Assembly: GCF_026213295.1 (NCBI RefSeq)
Contig: NC_079422.1
Location: forward strand, 24,706,686-24,770,685
Direction of reading: 5' to 3'
From: Gadus chalcogrammus
Lineage: Eukaryota > Chordata > Actinopteri > Gadiformes > Gadidae
Length of the DNA stretch: 64,000 nt
This document shows positions 47,713 to 61,049 of this stretch, piece by piece. Position numbers and translations under genes: made by a program. The first letter of the stretch is position 1. Each line of letters begins with the position of its first letter. Below the pieces are notes generated by a model, which worked only from the letters and a program-made list of their open reading frames with translations, made no database searches and had not been told where the DNA came from.

Positions 47713-50384
47713 TCACGCTTGCTCCTTGTCCACCTTCCACAGCTGTTCCTTGACCTCGGTGGGCAGGGTGTTGAAGAGGTCCTCCTCCACCACCAGACCT
47801 GTCCTCTTGAGCTGCTTGCACTCGCCCAGCTCCACGGGCAGACACTCCAGCCGGTTGCCCCGGAGCTCCAGCTGCGTGAGGCCGGTCAGCTCCCCGAAGC
47901 GCGAGGGCAGCGTCTGCAGGCAGTTGTTCCCCAGGTTCAGCGTGCGGAGCTTCCTGCACTGGAACATCTCGCTGGGCAGCGTCTCGATCTGCATAAGGCG
48001 GGGGGGACCGCAGAGTTAGCAATCCAGCAATGACGTGGATAAATGCTCGACTTCACACTCATTTACAGAATGAATCCACTTGCGGTTTAAAGTAGTAGTA
48101 GTACACTTGTATAATTAAAGTCATAATCCTCCCTCCTCTTTTTAATTTACTTTTTTTTTTTTTTTTACTGATATACGTTCTTATTAATGAATTGAACTTG
48201 CATTCACTCTAGTGTAAAGGGTCTTTGAGTTCTTAGAAAAGCACTTTATAAATCAAATGTATTGTCATTGAGACTCACCCTGTTGGCTGTGACGGCCAGA
48301 TACTGGAGGTTCTGCAGGAAGCCGATGTCCGCCGGGATGTACGTGAGGTTGTTGTGGCTCAGGTCCAGGTAGCGCAGCTTGCCGCAGTAGAAGAGCTGGC
48401 TGGGGATCTTCTCGATCTTGTTGCGGTTCAGGTAGAGCCGCTCCATGTTGGCCAGGGTGCCGATCTGGATGGGGATGTAGGCGATCTGGTTGTACCACAG
48501 CTTGAGGCACACCAGCCGGTGCAGGTGCTGGAAGCTCATGATCTCCTCGATGGTCTTCAGGTTGTTGTCCTTCAGGTCGATCTCCTGCAGGTTGTGCAGG
48601 CTGAAGATGGAGTGCGGGATGCGCTCCAGGTCGCAGCGGATGAGCTCCAGCTCCGTCATGTTCACCATCTTCTTCAGGCTGTTGAGCACCATGAGCTTGG
48701 TGCCCTCGTTGTTGATGGAGAGCTTCTGGAGGTGCATGCCCACGTCCGTCACCACCTGAGGTAGCTTGGTGAGGTTGCTCTTCAGCCGGAGCACCTTGAG
48801 GCGCTTCAGCTCCCGCAGGCCGTCGATGACGATGTAGCGGTTGTTCTCGGCGCTCAGGTTGCCCGTCAGGTGCAGCTCGCTCAGGTTCTTCAGGCTGTAG
48901 ATCCACAGGGGGATCTCCTTGATGTCCGTGAACTTGATGTGCAGCGACTTGAGGTTCTCGCGCAGGAACGCCAGCGCCGGAGCCTCGATCTTGGCCGGCG
49001 TGTGGTACAGCCACATCTCCCGCAGGTTCACCAGCTGGGCGATGATGGGCGGGATGGTGACGTCCGGGATCAGCTCCAGCTTCAGCACCTCCAGCTCCAT
49101 CAGGTCGAACACCGTGTCCGGGATGCCGCTCAGCATGAACAGGTGCAGCTCCAGCTTCTCCTGAGAGTTCTTGGTGATCCGCTGCCGGAGCTTGTCCAGC
49201 GTCCACTCGTTGTTGAGGTTCAGCTGCCGCAGTTTGTTCTCGCTCACCTCCGAGAGGAACACGGCGAAGCGCTTCGAGTACAGCGGGTCGTACTGGTCGA
49301 TCATGTGCAGCATGAAGGCAAAGTCGTTCTTCACGTCCGGGATGTCGCTGTAGCTGCTCTCCTCGCGGATGCTCTCGAACGAGTACTTCTTCAGGGAGCG
49401 CCGCAGCATCCAGCAGAGGGTGTACATGGAGATGAGCCCGTACACCCCCACCAGGCCGATGTAGAAACTGGCCAGGATCTTGAAGAGCGTCGCCAACGGG
49501 TGAGCGCAGCGGTACATGCTGTAACCGGTGAGGCTCTCAATGTTCACATGACAGTCGACACTGAACTGGATGTTTTGCACGTAATACCCCGTGTAGCAGA
49601 TGATCAGGATGAATTTGATGACCTTGATGATTGTCTGACGGACGTACAGTCTGTACACAATGTCTCCTTCCTCAACGTGTATCCGGAACTTCTTCACTTT
49701 CTCGAAGAGCGCCTTGGCCTGTTCCCCCTCTTTCTTATCGAGCACGCCAGTCTCCGTCCGGTCCACGATGCCCTGCTCCAGGCGCGACTTGGTCCGCTGC
49801 AGCATGGGCACGCTGGCCTCCACGTCCTCGCTGATGACCGACTCCTTGTGGTCCATGGAGCCGTTCATCTTCATGGGCTTGGGGTCGCTCTCCTCCACCA
49901 CCGTCTCGGACAGAGCCCGGGTGGTCCAGGGCGAGTCGAAGCACTTGAGCAGGATGGACACAAAGTGCTCCAGCTTGGAACTGGTGCGGGGAAACTTGAA
50001 CCAGAAGTTGCTGCAGGCCAGGAAGATGAGGGTGTGCAGCAACACCAGGTAGGGGAAGTACTTGGCGAACCAGTGCAGTCTGTTCTCGTAGCACACGGCG
50101 TCCACGTAGTTGTACTGGTGCCTGTCCAGGTCATACTGGATGCCCTTAGGCTCCAGGGCCGTGGAGTGGGAGGAGTTGAAGTACCTCCTGCAGGTCTGAT
50201 TCACCACCCACTTGCAGGGCAGGCAGATCATCTTGTCCTGGGTGACCTGCAGCGTCCCCCCGAACACCGAGATCATGAGCATGACGATGGAGATGTAGTC
50301 TGTGAACACGTCCCACCATGGCTTCAGGATGCGATAGGCAGGCTGGGTGTCTACAAAGTAGCGCAGCTCAGTGATGGGGATCAT
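47713..50384 (-). CDS. lrrc8a: Volume-regulated anion channel subunit LRRC8A (2 coding exons, 793 aa)
   Basis: LRRC8A is the obligatory subunit of hexameric swelling-activated anion channels in the plasma membrane. Exons: 50384-48279 (702 codons, donor GTGAGT) and 47988-47713 (91 codons plus stop); they join as TANR/IETLPSE. The N terminus MIPITELRYF and the block DLDRHQYNYVDAVCYENRLHWF are diagnostic of LRRC8A rather than B-E. Four membrane segments lie near residues 23-47, 105-130, 240-265 and 303-325. A cytosolic domain of about 15 leucine-rich repeats runs from about residue 400 to the end. R88 corresponds to the selectivity-filter R103 of human LRRC8A. The first extracellular loop is about 15 residues shorter than I recall for human (810 aa) and has two N-glycosylation sequons, NQT (62) and NSS (70). 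An acceptor (ccccccag) ends at 50392, so exon sequence starts at 50391, 7 bp before the ATG. Confidence 0.95.
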
Positions 50385-50740
50385 GGTTTATCTGGGGGGA
50401 GGGGATTCACATAAAGGTGTATTTATTATTGACACATATTCAATTATAAAGTAATAAGCATTGATCCAATCATAATACATCAACTATATGGTTCCAATAA
50501 GCTGGGGAGGGGATATGAGATGAAGCTTCCAGCTCTCTGTAGCCTTTCTTCAGAGATACACGCATAGGGACCCATACCCAGAGATCAATAGCGCTGTGTT
50601 GGATAACAAGGCCACTCATCAGCTGATTCTGATGGTACGCTCCACATCATTGAATCACAGTCTGCCAATTCAGACCAGACACTCGTGTCTTTAACTGAAT
50701 AACTGCAATATATAATGCTCTGTGCTAGTGTATACGTACG

Positions 50741-50861
<121 letters not shown>

Positions 50862-52081
50862 AAATAATCAAAATGGACTTTATCATTTGAACGTTGTTAT
50901 TCAATAATCTCATCATGTTTCTGCTGTGGATGTGGTTTTCGCCCAAACAGATCAATGCAACCTAGTTTCCTTTGTTAACCCCTCCCTGAGAATGGGGCCT
51001 GAATAATGTCTCATATATTTTATGATGCTTAAAGTAATGGAGTAGAACATATGACATAGTATTTTTTTTATCATCTAGATCACAAGTTCAAAGAGTAAGT
51101 TAAACGTGCTTTAAATTAGTTACTCATTGCCAAAGACAGGTTCTAAGACTACCTGCAGCTCACTTTATTCTGCGGCAGCAGAGAAAGTGAACACAGGTAA
51201 GACCGTTTTTGAAGGCCATTTATTGTTCATACAGCCTTGGCAGGGCAGTGTTTTGTGTTTTTACTTAAAATGTGTAAGCATCTGTTTTAGTGCATGTTTT
51301 GCTGTATTTTCCCTACATTTTTCAGATCTTGTTTTAGACTAATCTATTCATGCTCTTTTCGCTTTGAGTAGATAGAGTGTAACTTGAACTTTGATCTAGG
51401 AGGGACATTGGTCTAAGGTCGAATTAACTTATTTGATATAATGAAATTAATTAAATATATAATTATAACAAATAGATCTTGTAGTTTGCTTGGACAGTGT
51501 CCTTCAGTTAAGGTCAATCAGCCAAACATCAAAAAGTGAATTAATCTCTGTTTTAATGGTGAGTCGCTTTAGGAAGTTCAAATCATAACACGAACTGGGA
51601 TTCTTCTAAAAAGTTACAAACGCAGATAGCCGTGTGCAGCTAATATTAGTTGAACTTCAAAGCTATGTTATGAATAAATAAAATGCTTAAACATTATCTT
51701 TAAAAAAAAACATATTTAGCAATTGCGGTTTTACTTACATGTCTGCAACCATAACAACTCCATTTCTCCCGATCACAGACAGAGATGGCGTCTCAGTTCA
51801 TCAGCCCCAGACCAAACTAAAACAACCGCCGGAGTCACTCTTCCCAAGAATATGTTCCAGCTGGCCCATCGGCCCAAACAACACACCTTACTCCCTGGTT
51901 CTCTATTCTTAGCCATTTCCCTGGATAATACCCAGGGTATTGTCTGAGCGAGCCTGCCCTGACCTTCGGCGGGAGATCCTGTTTACTTTGGGACTGCTGT
52001 CTCCACCACTGTCTCCGAGGAACACTCGCCTGTTACCTCTTCCCAGACCGGCTTCACAGAGGCACGCCCGCACAATCGCAA

Positions 52082-52205
<124 letters not shown>

Positions 52206-53023
52206 CTGGCGCTGGTTACCACTCTGGAGCTGGTCTGAGTTTGTCTGTTATGATCCCCACCTTAAAAAACAAAACTGTTTTCGCTTTCGGTAACGATCCC
52301 AGCAGTATATAGATTACATTGGCTTGAGGCGGTACTAATTCAACTGGAGGGCGAGAAAGTAAAACCTCACCGATCCAAGATGTTATCTGTGACCCAGGGA
52401 AAGATCCGGCCCCGTTGGGACAATCCTCTGTCTGTAGATCCAGAAGTGTTGTTTGGCCCCTGCCTCTCTCATGGCCACGGGTTGGATGGAGTATCTGGAC
52501 AGAGACGTGGGACAGAGTTAAGGGAACTTACAGTGAACCCATGTGCATTTGGACTTGTACTGTATGGACCTGGCATTGTTATGACTCGTATGGTAACTGA
52601 AGGGTTACTGTCAGGACGTGGCGGGCGGTTTAATCAGGTATCTGCTGGTTCCTTATCCAGGAAGCACATGGACTAGGTTCAAGATACACAATAAACCTGT
52701 TTGGTAATGAACTCCCAGTGCACCCATCACGGGGCTTTCTGTGGTGGTACTGGCTCACTAAACTGGGTGACCATTAGCTTTATTCACCCAGCCACAGCGG
52801 TCCTGGCTCCATGTCATAATCATGTGTACATACAGATGACGACGTGACTTACAGACCGAGACAGTCTGTACACGAAGGTCCCCATTGAGGTCCGCTTTAT
52901 CATATAGGAGAGCTACACGCTATCCCTCTGCTAGCCAGCACTGCGTTAGCTACAACCCAGTTGTTATATTCGTACAGTAACGAACAATAACATGGTAATA
53001 ACCGTCTAGTTTAACACACTTAC

Positions 53024-53250
53024 TCTGTTTCGGTACGACGCGCTCGACTGCGAGGTGTTCTTAGCAACTATATGGTACAGAAACAGTGCTCTCAGACCAG
53101 GCTGGGCTAGCTCTCTGTAGCGTTATGTTGACCAGTTAGCAGCTTGTTGCTACAGCCTCCACTAGGGACAGTCGAAGGTCCGCCGGGCCGAGAGGGACGC
53201 TGTCAAGGCGTCTTTGGATCGTACGTCAACACCGCCGCCATATTGGGAAG
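53024..53250 (-). other. Candidate lrrc8a non-coding first exon
   Basis: A minus-strand donor, CAGA followed by GTAAGT (53018-53023), lies about 210 bp downstream of the minus-strand YY1-like motif at 53234-53246. A spliced 5' UTR exon is required by the acceptor at 50391, and this donor fits. The TSS is inferred only. Confidence 0.3.
53234..53246 (-). promoter_or_regulatory. YY1-like motif, minus strand
   Basis: The minus strand reads CCAATATGGCGGC, matching the AANATGGCGGC motif often found just downstream of TATA-less start sites. It is oriented toward lrrc8a. Confidence 0.5.
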
Positions 53251-53571
53251 GTAAAGATCGCCTGTTTAGGATTGCAAGTCAACAGGGGGCTGCGTTTTTC
53301 TGGATAGAAATGCCTGTACGGTTTTAATTTATCAGCCAATTTTGGAGAGGTTACATACAAGGGTCTAAGATTTACAAGGGGTAAAAATATATATGATTTA
53401 ATATATAAAATGATTTAATATATACAATTATTTAATATATATCACAAAACGACCTATGTAGTAGGTTGAACAATTCAATGTTATAGTGCTTTTTTTTTTT
53501 CTTTTTTTTTTACAGAAAACCTACAGCTCCACCGTTTACCTGTATTTATTTCCAGGCCTGTCTTTGCCTCT

Positions 53572-53584
53572 CCAATATGGCGGC
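53572..53584 (+). promoter_or_regulatory. YY1-like motif, plus strand
   Basis: The plus strand carries the same 13-mer, CCAATATGGCGGC, 272 bp upstream of the hscb start codon and oriented toward hscb. Together with the copy at 53234-53246 it suggests a divergent promoter pair. Confidence 0.55.
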
Positions 53585-53856
53585 GACGTTTACGTACGGT
53601 CTACCGGCCAATGCGGCGTCTAATGGATCAGGGCGCTGTTTCTGCTGCTGCTGCTGCTTGGTGACTGTCTGCCGAGCCGAGGGGGGCGCTACGGCTGCCT
53701 AGCGGAAACACTGGTGATATCTATGTATAAATCCACGCACCCAGACAGCCGTGTTTACTATCATACACCGTGACCGACACCAAAACTTCCTAAACACTCA
53801 TGAGCCACATCGACTATTGTGTCTGACTCCGGGACGCTCACAAACGGGTTTGGATC

Positions 53857-54254
53857 ATGTTGTCACTGGTCGGTGCGCGGTCCATTCGGTGGTTCAGGAC
53901 CGTCCTTCCAGTGAGGTACTCAGTCGTTACGGGGGGACAAACTTATGATACGCAACCCACAGAGGAAGCACTAGGTAGACATGTAAACTCCGGGCCACCC
54001 AAAGTGGGCTCATCGTTTGTATGTAGGACACACGTGGGGTCATTCCGGGGTTATTGCACTGCACACACCAAACTCAGTTGTTGGAAGTGTCAGCAGACCC
54101 TTGAAGACCAGCCAACCTTCTTCTGTCCTCTCTGCAAAGTCGTCCAGCCGGCAGATGAGTCAGCATCCCACTTCCAGATTTTGAACAGGTAAGTGTTTAA
54201 GTGAGTGACAGAGGGGCTGTTACCAATACTACTTTTGACATTAACAATCTAAAC

Positions 54255-54341
<87 letters not shown>

Positions 54342-57300
54342 CTGACCTTACAATGTGTTTTTTCCTTTTATCAGTCCCCACTCATTCACGCTGGACACAC
54401 AGAAGCTTCAGAAGACGTACCTGCAGCTGCAGCGCACCCTACACCCAGACAACTTCAGCCAAAACACAAAGGTATGGGGCGCCTGCTTTTGATATGGAAC
54501 TGTAATAGATTCCAATTGACTTCAACCAATGTGCCATGGGGAATCGTGCTGATAATCGACTAGAGCAGACATTGTTTTCATGTCTGAGGCTGCATTCCTC
54601 AAACCGACCACATACGGTAGTTATTTTTTTAGCAAGCAGTTACTCATGTTGGCCAGGGCCTGAATGTCTTGGGAAAAGGGCCTAAGAAATGATGTGTGGT
54701 GCATGGATTTTAAAGGTAGGCAGGATGTTTCCTTGTAAATGATATTCTCACTGTATCTTCCCTAACAAGCAGGTACCCATAGAGTCCACTAAATCAGACG
54801 ATTTTCACATCCTTCTTAACGGTCTCCTGTACAAAATGTGGCCCTTAAAAGTACCGTCCAAGAGAAATACATTATTTACAGAGTATTTGAAAAATAAGCA
54901 AAAGGCCTTACCATGTGTGCCTTTGTCCAAGTCTAGAGACAACACAACACACAGAGAAAAGTGTTACATAATGTTGCATCACCGCTCTTCCCTGCTTGCT
55001 TCCTTGTGCAGTTGAAGCTATTCAGTTGTATCGTAAAGTATTGCGTGGTAAAAGCCATTCAATCTATTCACATTCAATGTGACGAGTACAACTTGGGCGA
55101 TAAAAAACAAATCAACATAATCTTGTTATTATTATGGTGTAAGTAACTGTCTTATTCTGAAATAACTAGATTACCTTGTACCCGGGATTTTAACTGGCAA
55201 GGCGTTTCTATAACTCCACACACATGCAAAGATATCAGTGTCCCAATCGGTCTGAAAGAAACATATTTACACTGTGCAGACAGGGCGAGAATTACCATAT
55301 TAGAAAGCTGCTCATGCACCTTTTGTGTGGAGCTCCAGCAGTGATGATCCATGATTTTCTGTCAAACCACATGAAGAGAGCCACATTTATGCTGGATAGA
55401 TCTGTCTACCAGCCTACCCAGTCGACTGTAGCAAACGTTGCTCATCTATCCATCGAACATCTAGGTGGACACGCCCACTTATGATGTCAGAATGGGCAGA
55501 TTTTCAAAACGGCTTTTAACGGCTAATCGTCACCTTTAACCCTGTCTGAGGCCTCTCTGTCTAAAATATGGGTCCAAGTTATAGTGTAAGCCTCAACGCC
55601 TGACCAGAGTCTGCCTGTATTAGACAGGCCCCTCAAAGTCCCCTCTCGGGACCCAATGTTGATGTGGTTCAAACTAACGACCCTAGGATTGAAAGTTGGA
55701 ACAATGGCAACAGCTAAGCTGCATGGCTCAGCTATTTGCTTCAGTTTATTATTTGGGTTTTGTCACTTCAAATATGATTCAAAACCTTAAACCCTTCCAA
55801 AAGTTCTAAGGCACAAAGATGAAGCTGGATAGTTAAGTTCTCCCGGTTTCGGTTTTTTGTTTTCCAATACCCAAAGACTTTTTTCATTTCCCCTTCCTCT
55901 GCATTTCAGTGGGTTGCCTTACATAACCACTGACTGATTTGGTTGTGAACAATTAGTTGTCTCAATCTCGAGGCTGAACACAGCACTGTGGGTCATGCAC
56001 TCAGTTGTGCAAGAGGCGGGTGCTTGGTTGATGGTCTTCTGTGATGCATTGCAAAGCCGAACCGACCGTGTCGTGACTCAAGGCCAGCAAGCCCTTAGTT
56101 CTGACACAACAGGGCTAGACTCAGACAGATATCTCTGTGAAGAAAAAGCCGGTGAAACTCAAGAGAAGTATTGCACAATTGTGTCTGCGTGTGTCCTCTA
56201 GATCTGTTTACTTTCAGAGTTACAGTGAGGGGTAGCACACAGGAGACCCACTGCAGATAAGCTGAGGCCCAACAACCTATGTGGTTGTTGGGAAGCAGCC
56301 ATATGTCACCCTGTCCACCGAAATAAAGACTTCAGATGTATCTAAAACCAAGCCCCACTCCCTCCGCCCGGGGATCTGTATCTCAATAGTTTGTGCTGGT
56401 ACTCCTGGGTTTTATCAGCACTACCGGACATTTCTCTTAATTAGACATCCATGAAGCCCCAGGGGAACGGCATCCTATAGGCTGGAGAAGAAGTCTCATT
56501 ACTACCCGACTACCGACTCCATAGGTTGTTATTACAGCCCTGGCTGAACATGACAGGCCCATGGGCCACCGCTTGAGACTATTGATTTTCACCGAAGCTG
56601 ACAGACTTGACAGCCACAGAATGTACTCGATCTGCCAGCCATTTCCAAGCTACTCCCCTCCGCCCCCCCTTCCCGCCCTTCGTGCGGGCCCCCCCATCTC
56701 GCCCCCACCACCACATCCTCCACTCTGTCTCAGGGTCTCAGAAAGGCACTTATGCAGCTACACGTAAAACATCACATTAGCGGTTATTCCTGTTAATCAA
56801 TTCCTTTGGGTTTCTTTGTGTGCGAAGGAATCAACGGCTTTGTGCGAACATGCTGTACCTTTGTGTTATTGTTGTTATCGTAGTACAATGACACACGGCT
56901 ATTACATTTACATTTACATTTAGGGCATTAAGCAGACGCTTTTATCCAAAGCGACTTTCAATAAGTACATTTGTCATAAGAAGTGCAACAATATATCGCT
57001 GTCGGTACAGAAAGGATGTTCATAGAACCAAGTGCAAGTACAACAATCGCTAGGCTAACCAATTCCCCGCGTTACAGCAATGATGGCAGCTTCTGCAGTT
57101 AAGTACTATAATACAATACAATACAACACAATAAAATACAGTGTACAATGGTGGCCAGAAGGGGGAGGGGGGCTATGCAGAGTCGAGGTGGACTCTGAAC
57201 TGGTGAGTCTTTTTTGGAAGATAGTGAGCGACTCTGCGGTCCTGAGAACGGCAGGGAGCTCATTCCACCACTGAGGTCCCTATAGGCTATAGATTATTGA

Positions 57301-59779
57301 TCTGTGGTGAAGGAGTCAGCGCTGCCCTCAGAAGGAGGAGAGCAGGGTGAACAACAGGTTCTGGCCCACACACTTTGCGCGAGGCTGCATTACCCTTTGT
57401 ATGATTATACGGTTGTTAACCGGAGTCTGCGGATCTCGACGCATGGTAAGAGACAGCCATAGATCTGTGTTCTCCGATATCATCGCTCCAACATGTGGAA
57501 GTCACGGTCGCTCTTGTTCTTGGGCGCAGGAGGAGCAGCAGCACTCGGAGGACCAGTCGGCCCTGTTGAACAAGGCGTACCGGACGCTGCTCAAGCCTCT
57601 GAGTCGAGGCCTGTATATGGTGAGTCGTTATTTCTTTTCTTTTATATATTTATTTTACAAAAAAATGAAATAAACAGTTTAATATTTTAGAAGGAAACCG
57701 TGCAGACCGACGGGGGATTGCGTACAACCTGTCCCCAAAATGTCTCAGACACCCCAAATAAGGAGAGAATTTTAAAAAGGGTGTGAGTTATGAGTCCCCT
57801 CTCGCCTCATAAGTAATGCATCGCGGCGATTGCCTTCCATGAGACGGTGCGTGCGGGCGTGTGTCTGCGGGGGTTTGGTGTGTAAACGAGGGGCGTGTTT
57901 CCAGTTGGAGCTGGAGGGCATGGCCCTGGAGGAGGGGAGCGACTCCGGGGCGGACCCCAGCTTCCTGATGGAGCTGATGGAGCTGAACGAGGCGGTGGAG
58001 GACGCGCAGACGCCGGAGGAAGCCGACCGGATCGGCCGCGACACCAAAGGTAACGCGTGACACGCTCGCCGCCCGTTTATTGCCGCCGGGGTTCGGCGGG
58101 TCAGCCCGACCCCCAGGTTGGAACAGCGTTGAGAACGCAGCGTGGCCGTCACTCTGGGTGGTGCGGTGGAAGGCGTGGCACTCATGAACACGTAGGGCTG
58201 GGCGATTAATCAAATTTCTATCTCGATTTTAGCGTCAAAAAATCAAAACTATCTACGATCGATTTTTCGTTTTTTTTAAATTTTTTAAAATTTTTTATCA
58301 AAAGAAAAGCTGGATACATACCTGTACATTATTTTATATTTTAACATTTTCTTGGAATTTTTTAAGGCGAATTTTCAAAGTTCTCAGTTACAAAGGAATT
58401 TTGCTAGAGACATGCTGAAGAAATACAACATGTTTTCAAACCCAAAAATAATCGTTTGAATAATCGTGATTTCAATATTGACCAAAATAATCGTGATTAT
58501 GATTTTTTTTTTCCATAATCGAGCAGCCCTATGAACACGTGATCGCGTGTTGGGGGGAGCTCGTCGCCGACGGTCCACGTACATGACATTCACATTTACA
58601 GTTGACATTCAGGTCATTTAGCAGACGCTTTTATCCAAAGCGACTCTCAATAAGTACATTTATCAGAAGAAAGAGAAACAACAATATATCGCTGTCGGTA
58701 CAGTAAGGATGTTCATAGAACCAAATGCCAAGCACTTACAATACTAAGGTTAACCCATTCCCCGTAAACAAGAAAGATCTCTAGGATAAAATGCTGCACC
58801 ATGCTAAGTACTATTTTTAAGTGCCAGGACACAAAACAATAAGTGCGTACACTAAGTGCCAGGACGTACAACATAGAGTCTAACAGACTCTAGATGAACT
58901 CTGAACAGGTGAGTCTCGAATGATGTTCGAGCCAATGGGGTCGCAGCAGTGCCGACCCGCCCGCCCGCGCGGGCTAGGGTGCGAGATTCGGCCCCTGGAC
59001 CCTGCTAGCGGGCCGGACCATACCGTCCCGGTGCGGTCGTCTCTCCCCCGGTTAGGAGTCGGGGTAGGATGCATGAGACGGAGACGGCACAATTGAGACG
59101 GATACAAAGGTGGCCGCGGGAGTCTAATGGCAGCCTTGTGCGCCGGGGAGAAAACACAAAAGGGTTTCACTTACTATTGAGACAGGACGCCGTAAATAAT
59201 CCTGGGGAGAAATGAGTGAATGCGCTTTTGAAATGTGCTGAGTAGAAAATAGGTTGTTTTTCTGTGTCGAGGAAATTAGTCATTTGTAAGGGAACTCGCC
59301 CGACTTGCCTTGCCTGGCAGATGGGTGAACAGATGGGCGGGTTTAATGTATGTAGTGTTTGATTTATCTGGGTGTTATGCGTATCTTCTAAAGAGAAGTT
59401 GATTATGCTCCCACCTATCGGTTATCCTCTGTTTAATGACCCTTTAATGACGGACTTAAAGTAACTGTGGAAGTCTCTCCCTCTTATTTATAGTGAAGCT
59501 AGAGGAACTGACAGACCAGATAGACGGAGCTCTGAACAGAGGTACGTCCCCGCGAGTTATGGTTAGAAGAAGAGTTTAATTAGTGTTCTGAATTTATGTT
59601 GTGTCGTTAATCCTTTCGACGAGTCTGACTGAACTCTTTTTTTAATAACCTTTTTTCTTTGTTTTTTTTGTCCTACGTTATTAGGGGAGCATGAAGCTGC
59701 CAAGGCACTGCTTATCCGGATGAAGTACTTTGCAACCGTTGAAGAGAAAGTGAAAGAACAACTTTCTAAGCTTATGTGA
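53857..59779 (+). CDS. hscb: Iron-sulfur cluster co-chaperone HscB (6 exons, 268 aa)
   Basis: HscB is a J-domain protein that brings the ISCU scaffold to the mitochondrial HSP70 for transfer of Fe-S clusters. Exons: 53857-54188, 54375-54471, 57530-57619, 57905-58049, 59494-59541, 59685-59779; all have AG acceptors and GT donors and the phases join cleanly. The basic, acid-poor N terminus suits a mitochondrial presequence. A vertebrate-type zinc finger follows: C75-x2-C78 (CWKC) and C90-x2-C93 (CPLC). The J domain carries HPD at 134-136 (TLHPDNFSQ) and LNKAYRTLLKPLSRGLY. The C-terminal ISCU-binding helical bundle includes FLMELMELNE and ends at KLM. At 268 aa it is somewhat longer than the human protein (235 aa from memory), mostly in the N-terminal leader. 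AATAAA at 59882-59887 is a likely polyadenylation signal. Confidence 0.93.
54257..54340. repeat. (CA)n microsatellite in hscb intron 1
   Basis: About 42 uninterrupted CA units between hscb exons 1 and 2. Confidence 0.95.
56904..57275 (+). repeat. Teleost interspersed repeat with the GCAGACGCTTTTATCC core
   Basis: The segment contains gcattaagcagacgctttta, tccaaagcgactttcaataa and atatatcgctgtcggtacag, then a 3' part ending with cagggagctcattccaccac. The same blocks recur elsewhere in the window. This is an abundant fish repeat core; I do not assign a family name. Confidence 0.7.
58193..58531. mobile_element. hAT-like MITE in hscb intron 4
   Basis: A 339-bp non-coding element has terminal inverted repeats tagggctgggcgatta and, from the other end, tagggctgctcgatta (14/16). 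It is flanked by a perfect 8-bp duplication, tgaacacg (58185-58192 and 58532-58539). An 8-bp duplication is the signature of hAT transposase. There is no internal ORF, so it is non-autonomous. Confidence 0.85.
58590..58925 (+). repeat. Second copy of the GCAGACGCTTTTATCC-core repeat
   Basis: It shares the core, the atatatcgctgtcggtacag block and the tgaactctgaacaggtgagtc block with the copy at 56904, and lies just after the hscb intron-4 MITE. Confidence 0.65.
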
Positions 59780-59881
59780 TATATATAATTTTTATTTGAG
59801 CAAGTTTAAAATGTGCAGGAGCAATTTACATTCAATGTGTGGTATATTATATATTTATATATGAGTTTGTTTAATATTTTA

Positions 59882-59887
59882 AATAAA
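59882..59887 (+). terminator. hscb polyadenylation signal
   Basis: A canonical AATAAA lies 103 bp after the hscb stop codon and is the first such hexamer on the plus strand downstream. Confidence 0.65.
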
Positions 59888-61049
59888 GGAAATTTTATTC
59901 TAAAGTATGAATAAATTAAATTGATTAAGAAATTTTGCCTGATTGGATGATCGTCCTCAAGGCCTATTATTATGAGAGGCTTCAAACCTCCCAAAGTGTC
60001 ATTCATATGTCAGGTACCGGTTTTTCTATACAAGCAAGTCGATGATTGAATGCTAATGAGGTAATTATGTTGATTAGTTACGATGATTTTCGTCATCCCC
60101 GTGTCTAGCCACAAAGTATTCAGTTCCTAGGGTTACCTTAAGGTGGAGACAAAATACCTTGACAACTCGGCAGAAAACTGCACCGCAACTTGCTCTTGAT
60201 GAATCAAAAGGAAATCTTTTTTTCATAGAAGTATACTCACTTATTTCTATTCATGATAGCTTTAGTATACATAACGGTAAGGATGTGATCTGAAGGGCTA
60301 CATCCATGTGATGTCTGGGACTCCTTATGGATAGAAAAACCCTGCATATTGATTTGTTTCTCAAAATGGAAATTATGTAAGTTGATGCGGCATATTTATT
60401 CCTCAGCTTGAAAAACAACCCATTTTCGTCTCTATTTCCTCCCACACGTAGAAGAGGTTTCCCTATAGACCATAGGGCATTAAGCAAGGGCTTCTCCCAG
60501 GTTTTCCTCCAAATGGAGACAAGCCATCTCATTTATTATTCATGTCGTAATCGGAAGCCATGATCCACGCGGTGCCTCGTCTAGATTAATGAGAAAATGT
60601 GATGGACCAACTCTCTCGGGCCACTCGCGTCTCTCCCGACTCTTTGAAATTGAGTTTGAAAGAGAGGGAAAAGGGGAGAACTCAGCAGCTCAGCACAGTA
60701 ATTTACTGGGATGGAAAAATGAACTGCGAGCTGCTCTTTAGATTAGAGGAGGTGTGCTCTGGTAGGAATTTGAACAGGGCTAAATGAGGCGATACATTCA
60801 ACCCATTCACTGCTCGTCCATGTGTCTGATATGAACTCTTCTTGGATTGGTTGCGTAGATTAGAGTTAATTTCAAATACTTTAACTTTAACCGAGCAATC
60901 ACCGTCACAACCTGTCGACGTTGCGTTAACAGTTTAATGTAGTTTCTCCTTCAAAAGGCCAGTAGTTATGTTAGAGCGGCAGACCTTTCGCTGTTGGATG
61001 ATTGAGGATTCACCAGACCTCCTCTGGTCAAATATATGTTCAAAGTACA

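Noticed and set aside
48870..50414. A 514-codon open frame on the plus strand opposite lrrc8a, and a 313-codon frame on the minus strand at 48265-49206
   Set aside because: Both are shadows of the lrrc8a exon, produced by its very GC-rich third codon positions; the composition (Leu/His/Val/Gln or Ala/Pro/Glu-rich) has no domain.
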